DNA of 64,000 nucleotides from Bacillota bacterium (GCA_023415305.1 JAEZKZ010000016.1:1-64000); one strand, 5' to 3'. Shown: positions 33,554-42,663, counted from the first letter of the stretch. The notes: generated by a model not told the origin, from the letters alone. Made by a program: numbers and translations.

Positions 33554-34567
33554 CTATTTATATCCTTCAGGGTTTTGAGACTGCCATCTCCATGAATCTC
33601 TGCACATTTCATCAATATCCTTTTCAGCGGTCCAACCCAGTTCAGTTTGTGCTCTATCTGTTTTTGCGTAACAAGCTGCTATATCTCCCGGCCTTCTTCC
33701 GACAATTTTATATGGAATGTCTTTACCGCAGGCCTTTGAAAAAGCTTGTATCACTTCAAGCACTGAATACCCTTTACCGGTACCCAAATTGTAAGGCCTT
33801 ATTCCGATGTGTTCGTTTGTTAATTTCTCAATTGCCTTGACATGGCCTTTAGCCAAATCAACAACGTGTATGTAATCTCTTACTCCGGTTCCGTCAATTG
33901 TGGGATAGTCATTTCCGAAAACCTTTACTTCTTGATGCTTACCCACAGCAACCTGTGCTATATAAGGTACCAGATTATTTGGAATTCCATTAGGGTCTTC
34001 TCCAATAAGGCCGCTGCTGTGAGCCCCTATGGGGTTGAAATATCTCAGAAGAGCTATGTTCCAGGAATTATCGGAGTGATGAAGATCTTGTAACATTTCT
34101 TCAATCATGAGTTTTGTACGTCCGTAAGGATTTGTTACAGAGAGGGCAAACTCCTCCGATATGGGGACACTTACAGGATCACCATAAACCGTAGCGGATG
34201 AACTGAAAACAAAATTTCTCACTTGGTACTTTTGCATCAATTCCAATAAGATCAAGGTTCCTGTCAAGTTGTTGTGATAGTATTTTAACGGTATAGATAC
34301 TGATTCACCAACCGCCTTAAGACCTGCAAAATGTATGACGGAATCAATCCTTTCGCTTAAAAAAACATTTTCCAGTGCGGGCTTGTCAAGTATATCTATT
34401 TTATAAAATTTTACTTCCCTACCACTGATCTGCTTTACTCTTTCAACCGCTGTTTCCTTACTGTTAACCAAATTATCAATGATGACCACCTCATAACCTG
34501 CAGACATCAGTTCCAAGCAAGTATGAGTACCTATGTAACCGGCTCCACCGGTAACCAGTACTGCCAT
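33554..34567 (-). CDS. galE: UDP-glucose 4-epimerase
   Basis: A 337-residue extended SDR epimerase interconverting UDP-glucose and UDP-galactose. The NAD-binding motif GGAGYIGTHT is at the N-terminus. The catalytic serine region is FSSSATVYG, and the Tyr-x-x-x-Lys pair is YGRTKLM. The substrate-binding region reads RPYNLGTGKGYSVLEVI. It has a strong G/A-rich ribosome site and is followed by the nucleotidyltransferase, likely as a two-gene operon. Confidence 0.95.
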   Translation of the reverse strand: MAVLVTGGAGYIGTHTCLELMSAGYEVVIIDNLVNSKETAVERVKQISGREVKFYKIDILDKPALENVFLSERIDSVIHFAGLKAVGESVSIPLKYYHNNLTGTLILLELMQKYQVRNFVFSSSATVYGDPVSVPISEEFALSVTNPYGRTKLMIEEMLQDLHHSDNSWNIALLRYFNPIGAHSSGLIGEDPNGIPNNLVPYIAQVAVGKHQEVKVFGNDYPTIDGTGVRDYIHVVDLAKGHVKAIEKLTNEHIGIRPYNLGTGKGYSVLEVIQAFSKACGKDIPYKIVGRRPGDIAACYAKTDRAQTELGWTAEKDIDEMCRDSWRWQSQNPEGYK

Positions 34568-34761
34568 ACAATCCCCCCCTTTTCTTTTGAAAAGAATATT
34601 ATTTATTACTTATTTATACAGAGTAACACTGTTTTTGGTCTAATTCTTTAATTATTTATTAATTTCTCCTGCTTAATCCCTTTTGGATCATACTGTAAAT
34701 ATTTTATACAAAATAATTAAATAAAACAACCTTTGGGGAAAAGAGTACAGTGGGGTATTAT

Positions 34762-35670
34762 CTAATGCGATTTGTTCAGTTGCTTTAGCACCTCGTCCAG
34801 CGGATTTTTATTATCACAGCGAAGCATTGGCTCGAACAAATCGCCTTTCTGTTCCAGACGCGCTGCAATGTTCTTAAGTGTAAACATCTCAGGTCGTATT
34901 TTCCCCAGTTCATCCCATTCCAAGGGTGTCGAAACTGCAGCGCTTTTTACAGCTCTGGCAGAATAAGCAGTAATCATACTTTTCCCATGCCACATCTGCA
35001 GCCAGTCAAAGTATACCTTTCGGTCACGGTTCTTCTTCATTCTCTCAATGGTAACCTTATTGCCCAATTTATGTGTAAAGTACTCCGCAAAGAACTGGTT
35101 AAGGGTTCTGGCAGTATCATAATTGTACCTTGCTCCGGTAGGAATAAAAATCTGAAGGCCTGTGGCACCCGATGTTTTAATAAAACCGGTAATTCCAAGT
35201 GCCATGAGTGTTTCATGGATACTGTCAGCTACTTCAGCAACGTCCTCAAAAGTATTTGCTTCATCAGGATCAAGATCAAATACAAGACTTGAAGGGTTAT
35301 CCGGTTTTTCATGGACATTGAAGCTGGTATGAAGCTCAAGGGCGGCCTGAGTGCACAGCCAGATTAAAGTGGCTGCCGAATTAAGGGCAATATAGTTTTT
35401 ATCGTTAAAATTAACTGTTTTTACCCATTCAGGTGTATTCGCCGGCTTTTCCTTTTGAAAAAAGCTTTTATCACCTATTCCATGAGGATACCTTATAGAG
35501 GTAAGCATTCTGTTTTTAGCGTACCTTATTACATAGGGCGCAAGCGTTGTCATGGTTTCAATAAACTGAAGTTTTGTAATTTGGGCCTCAGGCCAAAAGA
35601 GCTTGTCAGGATTAGTTACATTAATAATTTTGTTTTCAATTTCTACCTTTATATCAACAATTGTTTTCAC
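34762..35670 (-). CDS. ligD: LigD-type polymerase (NHEJ, archaeo-eukaryotic primase fold)
   Basis: A 302-residue stand-alone LigD polymerase domain that fills in ends during non-homologous end joining. The metal-binding aspartates are in LVFDLDPDE, the nucleotide-contact loop is IKTSGATGLQIFIP, and later IERMKKNRDRKVYFDWLQ carries the third acidic region. The N-terminus (VTNPDKLFWPEAQITKLQF) is typical. The start is GTG at 35670; its first base is the last base of the ligase stop codon, so translation is coupled. In many bacteria this domain is fused to the ligase; here the two are separate genes. Confidence 0.92.
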   Translation of the reverse strand: MKTIVDIKVEIENKIINVTNPDKLFWPEAQITKLQFIETMTTLAPYVIRYAKNRMLTSIRYPHGIGDKSFFQKEKPANTPEWVKTVNFNDKNYIALNSAATLIWLCTQAALELHTSFNVHEKPDNPSSLVFDLDPDEANTFEDVAEVADSIHETLMALGITGFIKTSGATGLQIFIPTGARYNYDTARTLNQFFAEYFTHKLGNKVTIERMKKNRDRKVYFDWLQMWHGKSMITAYSARAVKSAAVSTPLEWDELGKIRPEMFTLKNIAARLEQKGDLFEPMLRCDNKNPLDEVLKQLNKSH

Positions 35671-36641
35671 TAGTCTGTCAACACCTTTCCATTTGCCTCA
35701 TCAATGGGTATATTTGTAAAACCCAGTATTTTAGGATGACGAAAAACTCCATCATTGGAGAGTTCCAGGAAGCTCACCCAGCAGGTTATAGCAGGAACTG
35801 TCCAGGTCAGTTCGGTTCCTGACCTGTTAACATCTGTAATGGCAAGCTCAAAGGGGCATTCCTCCTGCACAAGGTCATTTTTATACTGCTTAAGAAGCTG
35901 CAAATCAGAGCCTTTCAGTCCAAGAGAAGCTCTTCCCATGTATACAAGCTTTGAACTTTCTTCAGTTTTGATGCCCATCAACAAGGAATTTGGAAGTTTT
36001 TCCTTCCATACGATGCCTCCAATTATACAAAGCATTTTTTTTGTAAATTTTGTTTTATACCATTCCTCATGCTTTTTTCCGGGTAGATAAAAACTGTTCC
36101 GTTTCTTTGAAACGATGCCCTCCATATTCTTCTGCTTCATGATTTCATACAGTTCCTTCCCATTATCATAGTCCCGGGATAAATGGAAAGTATCACTGGA
36201 AGCTACCACAGAAGATACCACTTGTTCAAGGATCTTCTTTCTTTCAGACAGATACCTGTTTGTAAGCAATTCGCCATTGTTCATCAATATATCGAACATC
36301 ATATATTTAACAGGATAATTCCTAAGATAATACTGAAGATTACGTTTACTCTTCACTGTTTCTCTGACGAGAACATTATGAAAGCTGGGCTGGCCGGAAG
36401 CATCCAAAACCACAAGTTCTCCGTCAAGAACAACCTGACCTGCTCCCAATTCTTTCTCCAGAAGGGTTAACTCAGGATAATATCCGGTTCTTTCATTTCC
36501 TTTCTTTGTAAATATTCTCATACTCCCCGCTTCGAGATAAACCATACCTCTGATCCCATCCCATTTAATCTCGTGGATAAAGTCTTTTCCCTGCTTAACC
36601 TGTGGGCTGCTGACGGGTTCCATCGGTATAATCCAGTTCAT
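35670..36641 (-). CDS. ATP-dependent DNA ligase of the NHEJ operon
   Basis: A 323-residue LigD-type ligase that seals double-strand breaks. The nucleotidyl-accepting lysine is in EIKWDGIRG (motif I), followed by LDGELVVLD (motif III), EGIVSKKRNSFYLPG (motif IV) and WYKTKFTKKM (motif V). A C-terminal OB fold follows. There is no phosphoesterase domain. It overlaps the ku stop by 4 nt (ATGA) and the polymerase start by 1 nt, so all three are translationally coupled. Confidence 0.92.
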   Translation of the reverse strand: MNWIIPMEPVSSPQVKQGKDFIHEIKWDGIRGMVYLEAGSMRIFTKKGNERTGYYPELTLLEKELGAGQVVLDGELVVLDASGQPSFHNVLVRETVKSKRNLQYYLRNYPVKYMMFDILMNNGELLTNRYLSERKKILEQVVSSVVASSDTFHLSRDYDNGKELYEIMKQKNMEGIVSKKRNSFYLPGKKHEEWYKTKFTKKMLCIIGGIVWKEKLPNSLLMGIKTEESSKLVYMGRASLGLKGSDLQLLKQYKNDLVQEECPFELAITDVNRSGTELTWTVPAITCWVSFLELSNDGVFRHPKILGFTNIPIDEANGKVLTD

Positions 36642-37681
36642 GATTTAACCGTTTCCCTTACTCTTCCAGCCTCTTTACCAGGTTTTTCTTCCTTCCCTTC
36701 TGACTTTTTATTTCCAGGATCTGCTTCTAAAGCATCTAAATCAGACTTATCAGTTTTTGTAGCTTTAACTTTTTTATCTGATTTCTCGGTATCTTCTTTT
36801 TTCCTTCTGCGACTGGCGGAGGTTTTCTTGTTGTCCTGGTCCCCATTTTCTGCAGGAATGTGAGCAGTTTCACCGTCTCCGGTCTTTTCTTCCCTTACAT
36901 TACCCGTTTTATTCTCCTTTGATAACTGTATACTTTGTTTCAGAGCCTCCATCAGGCTGACAATATTCTCTTTATCTGTTTCCTTTTTAACAACATAGTC
37001 CTTACCCGCAATCTTGGCATTAATTTTTTCAAGGAGTCTTTCTCGGTAGGTGTCGCTGTATTTCGACGGATCAAACACTGTTGTCAAATTATCAATCAGT
37101 TGAGTAGCCATATCAAGTTCAGCTTTTGTCGTCTGAAGATTTTCAGGCACCCCCGGCACCTGTTTCGAATCCCTTACCTCATCAGGATAAAAAATAGTTT
37201 CCAGAACCAGTACATTATTGTATACTCTTATAACTGCAAGTGATTCACGATCCCTGATGGTTATCTTGGCGACTGCAATTCGCTGTTTTCCGCTGAGAGC
37301 TTCCCTCAGAAGTGTATATGCCTTCCCGCCTGTTTCCTGAGGCCCCAGGAAATAGGTCTTGTCAAAATAAATCGGATCAACCTCTTCCAACTTTACAAAA
37401 TCCAGTATTTCAACTGCTTTTTCACTTTTGACCTCTATAGAATCAAAATCCTCCTCAGTAAGAATAACGAATTTGCCAGGCTCGTATTCATAGCCTCTTA
37501 CAATATCCTCAGGCTGAACATCCTTATTGCAGGCAGGACAGGTCTTTTTATACCTTACCGGAGTGTGGCATTCTCTGTGTATATATTTAAACCTTATATC
37601 CTTATCCTCTGTTGCGGTAAACATTTTAACCGGAATATTAACCAGTCCGAAGCTTATAGAGCCCTTCCATACTGTATGCAT
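36638..37681 (-). CDS. ku: Ku DNA end-binding protein with long lysine-rich tail
   Basis: A 347-residue bacterial Ku. Residues 1-250 form the Ku core (WKGSISFGLVNIPVKMFTA, RYKKTCPACNKDV with a CxxC, GYEYEPGKFVILTEEDF), which encircles DNA ends and recruits LigD. The last 95 residues are a low-complexity Lys/Glu/Asp tail (for example KKTSASRRRKKEDTEKSDKK), longer than the short tails of many Ku proteins. It is the first gene of the ku-ligase-polymerase operon. GGAGGG precedes the ATG. Confidence 0.95.
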   Translation of the reverse strand: MHTVWKGSISFGLVNIPVKMFTATEDKDIRFKYIHRECHTPVRYKKTCPACNKDVQPEDIVRGYEYEPGKFVILTEEDFDSIEVKSEKAVEILDFVKLEEVDPIYFDKTYFLGPQETGGKAYTLLREALSGKQRIAVAKITIRDRESLAVIRVYNNVLVLETIFYPDEVRDSKQVPGVPENLQTTKAELDMATQLIDNLTTVFDPSKYSDTYRERLLEKINAKIAGKDYVVKKETDKENIVSLMEALKQSIQLSKENKTGNVREEKTGDGETAHIPAENGDQDNKKTSASRRRKKEDTEKSDKKVKATKTDKSDLDALEADPGNKKSEGKEEKPGKEAGRVRETVKS

Positions 37682-37728
37682 ATATCCCTCCTGTAATTAT
37701 AGGTGGTAAAGTCAATTTTGTTTGCGTC

Positions 37729-37810
37729 GTGTGACAGTAACCAGTCACACTGGGCCTTTTCCCTCTACGAAATGTTTTCATTGCACTTATTAGCCCAGGA
37801 AAAATTGGGC
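37729..37810. repeat. Hairpin cluster upstream of ku
   Basis: GTGTGAC/GTCACAC (37729-37735, 37744-37750) is followed by CTGGGC (37750-37755), which can pair with GCCCAG at 37793-37798; that segment can alternatively pair with TTGGGC at 37805-37810. It lies 50-130 nt before ku on the minus strand and could be a leader structure. The rest of the 400-nt gap to 38096 is AT-rich with one plus-strand promoter. Confidence 0.5.
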
Positions 37811-38012
37811 ACGCGCAGAAATTAATAGTTTTTTATTGTCTAGGAAAACTTTCACATATATCTTAAACGCCTTTATCTTTGTGCATTCCAATACTCATTT
37901 TTACACATATACTTTGCTATACAATAAAAATTCTGTTATCAGTATTTTCCGTCTAAAAAAATTTATTATTCACATTATTATAAAGAACAGCATTTTATTG
38001 AAAGTAAGGGTA

Positions 38013-38021
38013 TGCTATAAT
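38013..38021 (+). promoter_or_regulatory. Extended -10 promoter for the FmdB-like gene
   Basis: TGCTATAAT, a perfect -10 with the extended TG, about 75 nt before the start codon; a weak TTTATT lies about 17 bp upstream as -35. Confidence 0.5.
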
Positions 38022-38095
38022 TTATTTGCTACTTTATAGTTTAAATGCTTAATTTATTAGCTTGGAAAAATAACTTTGGAAAAGGAGTTGTTAAG

Positions 38096-38311
38096 ATGCC
38101 CTTCTATGATCTTAAATGTTCTGAATGCGGAAATGAATTCAATATCATGGCTAAAATGAGTGAACGTGAAAACAATCAGATTAATTGTCCTCATTGCGGT
38201 AACAATAAGCTGGAAACCGTATTCAAGAGCGTGAATATCATACAGTCAAGAAAATCGGAGGTCGGGGATTGTCCCAACAGACACGTTTGCGGCGGCTGCT
38301 GCAATCATTAA
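38096..38311 (+). CDS. FmdB-type small zinc-ribbon protein
   Basis: A 71-residue protein of the FmdB regulatory family. It begins MPFYDLKCSECGNEFN, with paired knuckles CSECG and CPHCG, and ends in a cysteine-rich VCGGCCNH tail. The first fold is a rubredoxin-like zinc ribbon; the function in clostridia is not established. The ATG at 38096 is chosen because AAGGAG lies 8 nt upstream and the family starts MPxYDxxC. It is a single plus-strand gene between two minus-strand units. Confidence 0.85.
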   Translation: MPFYDLKCSECGNEFNIMAKMSERENNQINCPHCGNNKLETVFKSVNIIQSRKSEVGDCPNRHVCGGCCNH

Positions 38312-38370
38312 ATAAAGGCCGCTCCGGAATTTCGGAGGAAGGTGAGAAAAGAACCGAGTGGCAGAGTAAA

Positions 38371-38415
38371 AAACAAGGTATCTTTCAGGATTTTTAATCC
38401 ATATTAAGATACCTT
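38371..38415 (-). terminator. Terminator after the GerMN lipoprotein gene
   Basis: CAAGGTATCTT (38374-38384) and AAGATACCTTG (38405-38415) form an 11-bp stem, followed by a T run on the minus strand. Confidence 0.85.
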
Positions 38416-38446
38416 GATATATCAGTTAAAAAAGCTATATTAATGT

Positions 38447-39280
38447 TTATTCCAGGGGTTCCGTCTCTGTTTCAACATCAGAGTTTGTTTTCTGATCCTT
38501 TTCGGGTTCTGACTTTAGCTGGTTATCATTTGTATTGTTATTATTCTGGTTGCTGTTATCTTTGTTAATACTGTCTTTGTCTGTTTTATTTTTATTTATG
38601 TTATCCTTGTTATTATTATCTTTGTTCTGGTTGTTTTTATTGTTGTTATCTTTTGAAGTATTTTCATCAAGCTTAATAACATCCTGTTCTTCAGGCTGAG
38701 ATGAATTCAGGTATGCCGATCTGGGGAAGGCCACATCCAGCTGGTAACTGCCTTTAAATTCCTTCTTTACCTTACCCTCAATCTTAAACTGTACTGATTT
38801 TATCTCCTTTATTTCTGTTAAAGTGTTTACAATGGAATACAGTGTTAGTTGCTCGCTTTTCTTTCCTCCCTTGTGTTTTTCAATAAAATCTTTTGTGAGG
38901 TCTACTGTAGCAATACCGTCTTTAACGGTAACAGTTGAATTAACCTTTGTTCCCTGTGGTATTGTTGCCTGAAGCAAACTTCCTTTGGCCGGTCCGCTTA
39001 TTAGTTCATTTATTAGAACTGTTGCAACATTATCTGTTCCCTTGGTCACTTCTGTATTATCAATATATCTGGTTTCAGGTGCCAGTTTACCCTGTTCATT
39101 AATAAAGTACAATTTATAAGGAGTCTTATCCTTCAATTCACCCGCCTGACTTTCACCAAGAGAAACACTGCTTGCAGGAGTTAATTCGTCAATACTCGAA
39201 GTATTGTCCACTGACCCGCAACCGGAAGACAAAGTCATTATAATTACACACACCAAGATTAAACTAAATAATTTTCGCAT
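38447..39280 (-). CDS. GerMN-domain lipoprotein
   Basis: A 277-residue secreted lipoprotein. The signal peptide ends in the lipobox LSSGC (Cys about residue 21). A GerMN domain follows (about residues 50-185: LYFINEQGKLAPETRYI, LINELISGPAKGSLLQATIP), seen in Bacillus GerM, a spore cortex and germination protein, and in other surface lipoproteins. The last 85 residues are an Asn/Lys/Asp-rich repetitive tail. A strong terminator follows. A role in the cell envelope or spore is likely, the exact one unknown. Confidence 0.85.
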   Translation of the reverse strand: MRKLFSLILVCVIIMTLSSGCGSVDNTSSIDELTPASSVSLGESQAGELKDKTPYKLYFINEQGKLAPETRYIDNTEVTKGTDNVATVLINELISGPAKGSLLQATIPQGTKVNSTVTVKDGIATVDLTKDFIEKHKGGKKSEQLTLYSIVNTLTEIKEIKSVQFKIEGKVKKEFKGSYQLDVAFPRSAYLNSSQPEEQDVIKLDENTSKDNNNKNNQNKDNNNKDNINKNKTDKDSINKDNSNQNNNNTNDNQLKSEPEKDQKTNSDVETETEPLE

Positions 39281-39472
39281 CTCCTTGACACCTCACATTA
39301 AAATGTTATAAGCAAATAATATGAATATTCATCCTTACACAACTATTTCTATGCCCAAGCTTAATTAAGTATTCTAACTTGTCAGATTTTTTTCTAATTT
39401 TTTAAATACATTTTTTGACATAACAAAGGTGGCAAAACCACTTTAACCGGCGTCAAAAATTCCAAAGCAAAT

Positions 39473-39505
39473 AAAAAAAGTCACTCCCTAAGGAATAACT
39501 TTTTC
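39473..39505 (-). terminator. Terminator after the histidine kinase
   Basis: AAAGTCACTCCC pairs with GGAATAACTTT (some G-U pairs) directly after the stop codon; seven T on the minus strand. Confidence 0.7.
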
Positions 39506-39507
39506 TA

Positions 39508-40887
39508 CTAAATACTTGCTTTATCTGTTTTAAAAACTCTCTCCAACGGAAAAAACAATAACATTGTAGTACCTTTATTTATCTTACTGTCTATTTTCAA
39601 ATAACCATTATGAGAATTCATCACTTTATAGCAATAACTCAAGCCTAACCCGAAATTACTCTTCCCCTTTTTGGTGGAATAGAATGGTGTAAGCACCTTT
39701 TCCATTGCCTCCCTCGTTATACCTATACCATTGTCTACAACCGATATGCAGAATTTTTCATCTTTATAGGCAGAATCCACATAAATCAAACCTTCTTTTT
39801 CAATAGCTTCTATGGCATTTATCAACAGATTACGAAGAACCTCACATATATGTACTGCATCAATCATTAAAGTGACTTCATCTTTTATCCTGTTCTCGAT
39901 TTCAATACGCTTTCCGGTTGTCATGGGAAGAATATGATTGATAGCCTTATCGACCAGAATTTGTAGAACATACGGCTCCACATCCATTTCCATGGTTCTG
40001 AATTTATTGATTCTTTGGGTAAACTCTGTCAGATTCTTGCTGGACTCCTTTATAATTGTAAGCTTTCTGTCGGTCCCCGGATTGACATTCTCAACCGACC
40101 TTATGGTATCCACGCATAAATTAATAGTTGAAGCCTCGTTTTTAATTGCGTGGGAAACCATACTCATACCGTTAATCATGGTGTCTATGGTCTCACCGAG
40201 GTTAAACCTTTCTACTTTAAGTCTGACACCAAGAATCCCATGTTTTACAGCAAGATAAATAAAAACAAGAAACTGAAATAATATAATCCAGAAATTCAAA
40301 TACCACACTTCATGATAACCCATAGCTACCGACAAATAGCTGGTCCACATAATACTTAGAGTAGTAGGTATTGCAAAGAAACTGGTTACAATTTTATTGT
40401 ATCTTTTTTGAGAATTACTTTCTTTAAAAATGCTGATGATCATTATAACTATGAACGCCAGAGTATAAACTACTACCCAGGCAGCAAGAACCTTGTAATT
40501 AGGGTTAAACTCAGGTTGTAAAGGATACAGAACAAACATAATTATACTTGGAAGTGATAGTAACAAAATTATATTTCTCTTGGTGCTTTTCTTAAGGTTA
40601 ATGTCTAAAAAATTAGTAAAAAACAGTATGAAGCCTATCAAAGCGTAGGTAGCTATGTAATGCTGTAAAACATCTGCTATTCCCTTCCCCATAACACAAA
40701 TAAATGTAAGTCTGCTATCATTAAAGCCCTTCACAAATGGGATTATATCATCTTTAAATATAACTGCAACCCCGCCAAATCCGTTCAGAAACAAGCAGGC
40801 GCTTGCCCACCTGGCCCAAGATGTCTTCGGGTTGGCATAAATTAGTAGTATTGCAATAAGCCATAATAAAATAAAAATTACAAACAT
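39508..40887 (-). CDS. Orphan membrane sensor histidine kinase
   Basis: A 459-residue kinase. The first 220 residues carry about seven hydrophobic segments (starting FVIFILLWLIAILLIYAN), suggesting a multi-pass sensor. The kinase core has the phospho-accepting His in MVSHAIKNEAS, the N box EVLRNLLINAIEAIE, G1 VVDNGIGI and G2 NFGLGLSYCYKVMNSHNG. No response regulator lies next to it. In clostridia, orphan kinases often feed Spo0A, which lacks a fixed partner gene; that role is only a possibility here. Confidence 0.88.
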   Translation of the reverse strand: MFVIFILLWLIAILLIYANPKTSWARWASACLFLNGFGGVAVIFKDDIIPFVKGFNDSRLTFICVMGKGIADVLQHYIATYALIGFILFFTNFLDINLKKSTKRNIILLLSLPSIIMFVLYPLQPEFNPNYKVLAAWVVVYTLAFIVIMIISIFKESNSQKRYNKIVTSFFAIPTTLSIMWTSYLSVAMGYHEVWYLNFWIILFQFLVFIYLAVKHGILGVRLKVERFNLGETIDTMINGMSMVSHAIKNEASTINLCVDTIRSVENVNPGTDRKLTIIKESSKNLTEFTQRINKFRTMEMDVEPYVLQILVDKAINHILPMTTGKRIEIENRIKDEVTLMIDAVHICEVLRNLLINAIEAIEKEGLIYVDSAYKDEKFCISVVDNGIGITREAMEKVLTPFYSTKKGKSNFGLGLSYCYKVMNSHNGYLKIDSKINKGTTMLLFFPLERVFKTDKASI

Positions 40888-41132
40888 GCCTCTTCTCCTG
40901 TAAGGATTTTGAACTGCTGTTAAAGGTGGTCATATTTTAACACAAAAAATGTGTTCCATCAACATTATTGGGTTATTTCTCCAGTTTTTCGCACAATCTT
41001 TGCCTTGCTGTAAGGGTGCCATGTCCTACAGCTGCTGAAATCTACATTAATAAATTATTTTTAAATAGGTAACAACTTTTATTTCAATATCATAGTATGC
41101 AATATCTTAAATATTTTATTGGAGGTAAAGTT

Positions 41133-41330
41133 ATGGGATGTTTTGGTGGAAGTAATGGTTGTTTCGGAAGTCAATGGCTAATTATATTAGTCATAATTTT
41201 CTTCTTAATCTTCTGTAACAATGGATCCGACATATCAGACATATTCAATGATTGTGGATTAGTCTGGATTGCAATAATTCTATTGTTATTATTCCTCTGC
41301 AACAATGACGATTGTAATGATGATTGCTAA
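41133..41330 (+). CDS. Small cysteine-rich membrane protein, unknown
   Basis: A 65-residue protein starting at the ATG at 41133, which has TTGGAGG 8 nt upstream. It has two hydrophobic helices (WLIILVIIFFLIF and VWIAIILLLLFL) and an acidic Cys-rich end (CNNDDCNDDC). A GC-containing terminator follows. I do not recognise the family; small proteins of this composition occur on clostridial spore coats, but nothing here proves that. Confidence 0.65.
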   Translation: MGCFGGSNGCFGSQWLIILVIIFFLIFCNNGSDISDIFNDCGLVWIAIILLLLFLCNNDDCNDDC

Positions 41331-41367
41331 TCAAATTAACAGTCGACCATAGGAAAAAGTATTTGAA

Positions 41368-41400
41368 TAGAAGCTTGGGTTTATATCCAAGCTTCTATTT
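41368..41400 (+). terminator. Terminator after the small membrane protein
   Basis: AGAAGCTTGG (41369-41378) and CCAAGCTTCT (41387-41396) form a 10-bp stem followed by ATTT. Confidence 0.75.
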
Positions 41401-41487
41401 CAAATTAAGAAAATTAGTTTTTACATAATAAGCTTGTCAGCAAGCATACACTGTAATAGCGACTATAATCTTATCAGGGAGGTCAAT

Positions 41488-41805
41488 ATGGGGGAAAATT
41501 CACTAAGCAAAAAACTACAGGAACTATTATCAGACAAAATGGTTCAGAAAAAAGTTAATCAAGCCATAGACATGCTGAAAAAAGACAGCAACGATGATTT
41601 GGTAAAGAAATTAGAAAAGATTGATAAAAATGAATTGATGGAAAAGATAAACGAGTTTGATGAGGAAAAGATAAATAATCTAAAGATAGATAAGGAAGAA
41701 ATAAAGAAAAAAATCACAAAAAATGATCTGGAAAAATTAGAGAAACTCCTTGGAAAAGACAGTAAGGATATAATGAAAAAAGTAAATGATTATTTAAATT
41801 CATAA
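41488..41805 (+). CDS. Lysine-rich helical protein, unknown
   Basis: A 105-residue protein made of Lys/Glu/Asp/Asn-rich helices with heptad-like leucines (KKLQELLSDKMVQKKVNQAI). There is no signal peptide or membrane segment. The ATG at 41488 has GGGAGG 5 nt upstream. It is the first of three small plus-strand genes (41488, 41864, 42298) with short gaps that probably form one operon of unknown role. Confidence 0.65.
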   Translation: MGENSLSKKLQELLSDKMVQKKVNQAIDMLKKDSNDDLVKKLEKIDKNELMEKINEFDEEKINNLKIDKEEIKKKITKNDLEKLEKLLGKDSKDIMKKVNDYLNS

Positions 41806-41863
41806 GGTGCATTATGGCGGTTCGATTTAAATCCCCTGCAAATAAAGGACCTGGAGGCAAAAA

Positions 41864-42259
41864 ATGAGTGACGACATGGGTGATAAGATCAAGCAGATAG
41901 CGGATATGCTGGGACAGAACTCAAATCCTAATATACCTGACAATGTCAAGGGTTTGCTTAGCATGCTCATGTCCAACAATAATACCAAAGACGATGACTC
42001 CTCAGAGGATCCTCCGAAAACCAGGGGTGGTGATAATTCTAGCAACAATGAAGCAGATGAATTTGCAGATATGGCCAGAAAGATGAAAAAAGCCATGGGA
42101 AAGATTAATACCGGGAATGATCCCAGAGTAACACTTTTAAATGCAATACGTCCCTATCTTAACAAAAACAGGCAGAGAAAGCTTCAAACCTGTATAAAGC
42201 TTATGAGAATCGGCAGCCTTACTCAATTGCTGGACGATTCAGAAGAGCGGCCTGTATAA
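41864..42259 (+). CDS. Conserved small protein, unknown
   Basis: A 131-residue protein. The N-terminal half is acidic and Asn/Ser-rich; the C-terminal half (NDPRVTLLNAIRPYLNKNRQRKLQTC region, about residues 84-110) is basic and looks like the conserved part of a small clostridial family. A GGAGG site lies 8 nt upstream. It is followed by the next small gene within 40 nt. Its function is unknown to me. Confidence 0.65.
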   Translation: MSDDMGDKIKQIADMLGQNSNPNIPDNVKGLLSMLMSNNNTKDDDSSEDPPKTRGGDNSSNNEADEFADMARKMKKAMGKINTGNDPRVTLLNAIRPYLNKNRQRKLQTCIKLMRIGSLTQLLDDSEERPV

Positions 42260-42269
42260 GGAGCATCCT

Positions 42270-42338
42270 ATGATTAACTGGAATTGGAGTGAATGGAATG
42301 GTTTACAGGAAGCGTCCTTCAAAATCGCGAAGATATAA
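42270..42338 (+). CDS. Tryptophan-rich 22-codon ORF overlapping the next gene
   Basis: ATG at 42270, preceded by AAGGAG with a 6-nt gap (a very good ribosome site), opens a 22-residue frame beginning MINWNWSEWNGLQ with three Trp in nine residues. It overlaps the start of the 42298 gene in another frame. It may be a small protein or a coupling leader. Translation is unproven. Confidence 0.35.
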   Translation: MINWNWSEWNGLQEASFKIAKI

Positions 42339-42663
42339 AAAAGTACATCCCCAGGAAAATTCTCATACAGAGCAGAAGCCTCTTCCATCACAACCTGCTC
42401 TTGTTGAAGAAACAGCAGTAACCCAGGCTGCCGTGTCGGCAGCCCAAGATAGAAAAAAAAACCAGCCTTTTGGTTTTCTTTCCTCACTATTAGGCGGAGA
42501 CAAGGTCGAAAGAACAGGTGACCCTCTCTTTAGTGTATTTGATTTCGATATTTACCTGGATGATTTGCTTTTAATTGGACTCATAATCCTTCTTCTTACA
42601 GATAAGGTTCAGGATGAGATACTTATAATTGTCCTTATCTATTTGCTGATAGATATTTTTTAA
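42298..42663 (+). CDS. Small protein with C-terminal hydrophobic hairpin, unknown
   Basis: A 121-residue protein with a basic N-terminus (RKRPSKSRRYKK), a Pro/Gln/Ala linker, and two closely spaced hydrophobic segments at the C-terminus (DDLLLIGLIILLLTD, ILIIVLIYLLIDIF). The ATG at 42298 has GGAG 8 nt upstream; a GTG three codons earlier overlaps that site. Its 3' end overlaps the convergent gene at 42660 by 4 nt. The function is unknown; the layout resembles small sporulation proteins of clostridia. Confidence 0.6.
   Translation: MVYRKRPSKSRRYKKVHPQENSHTEQKPLPSQPALVEETAVTQAAVSAAQDRKKNQPFGFLSSLLGGDKVERTGDPLFSVFDFDIYLDDLLLIGLIILLLTDKVQDEILIIVLIYLLIDIF

Noticed and set aside
37836..38039. A 67-codon plus-strand ORF upstream of the FmdB-like gene
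   Set aside because: No ribosome site; it spans the promoter of the downstream gene and has AT-driven composition.
38330..38403. A GTG-initiated small frame after the FmdB-like gene
   Set aside because: The ribosome site is too close to the GTG and the frame runs into a terminator hairpin of the opposite strand.
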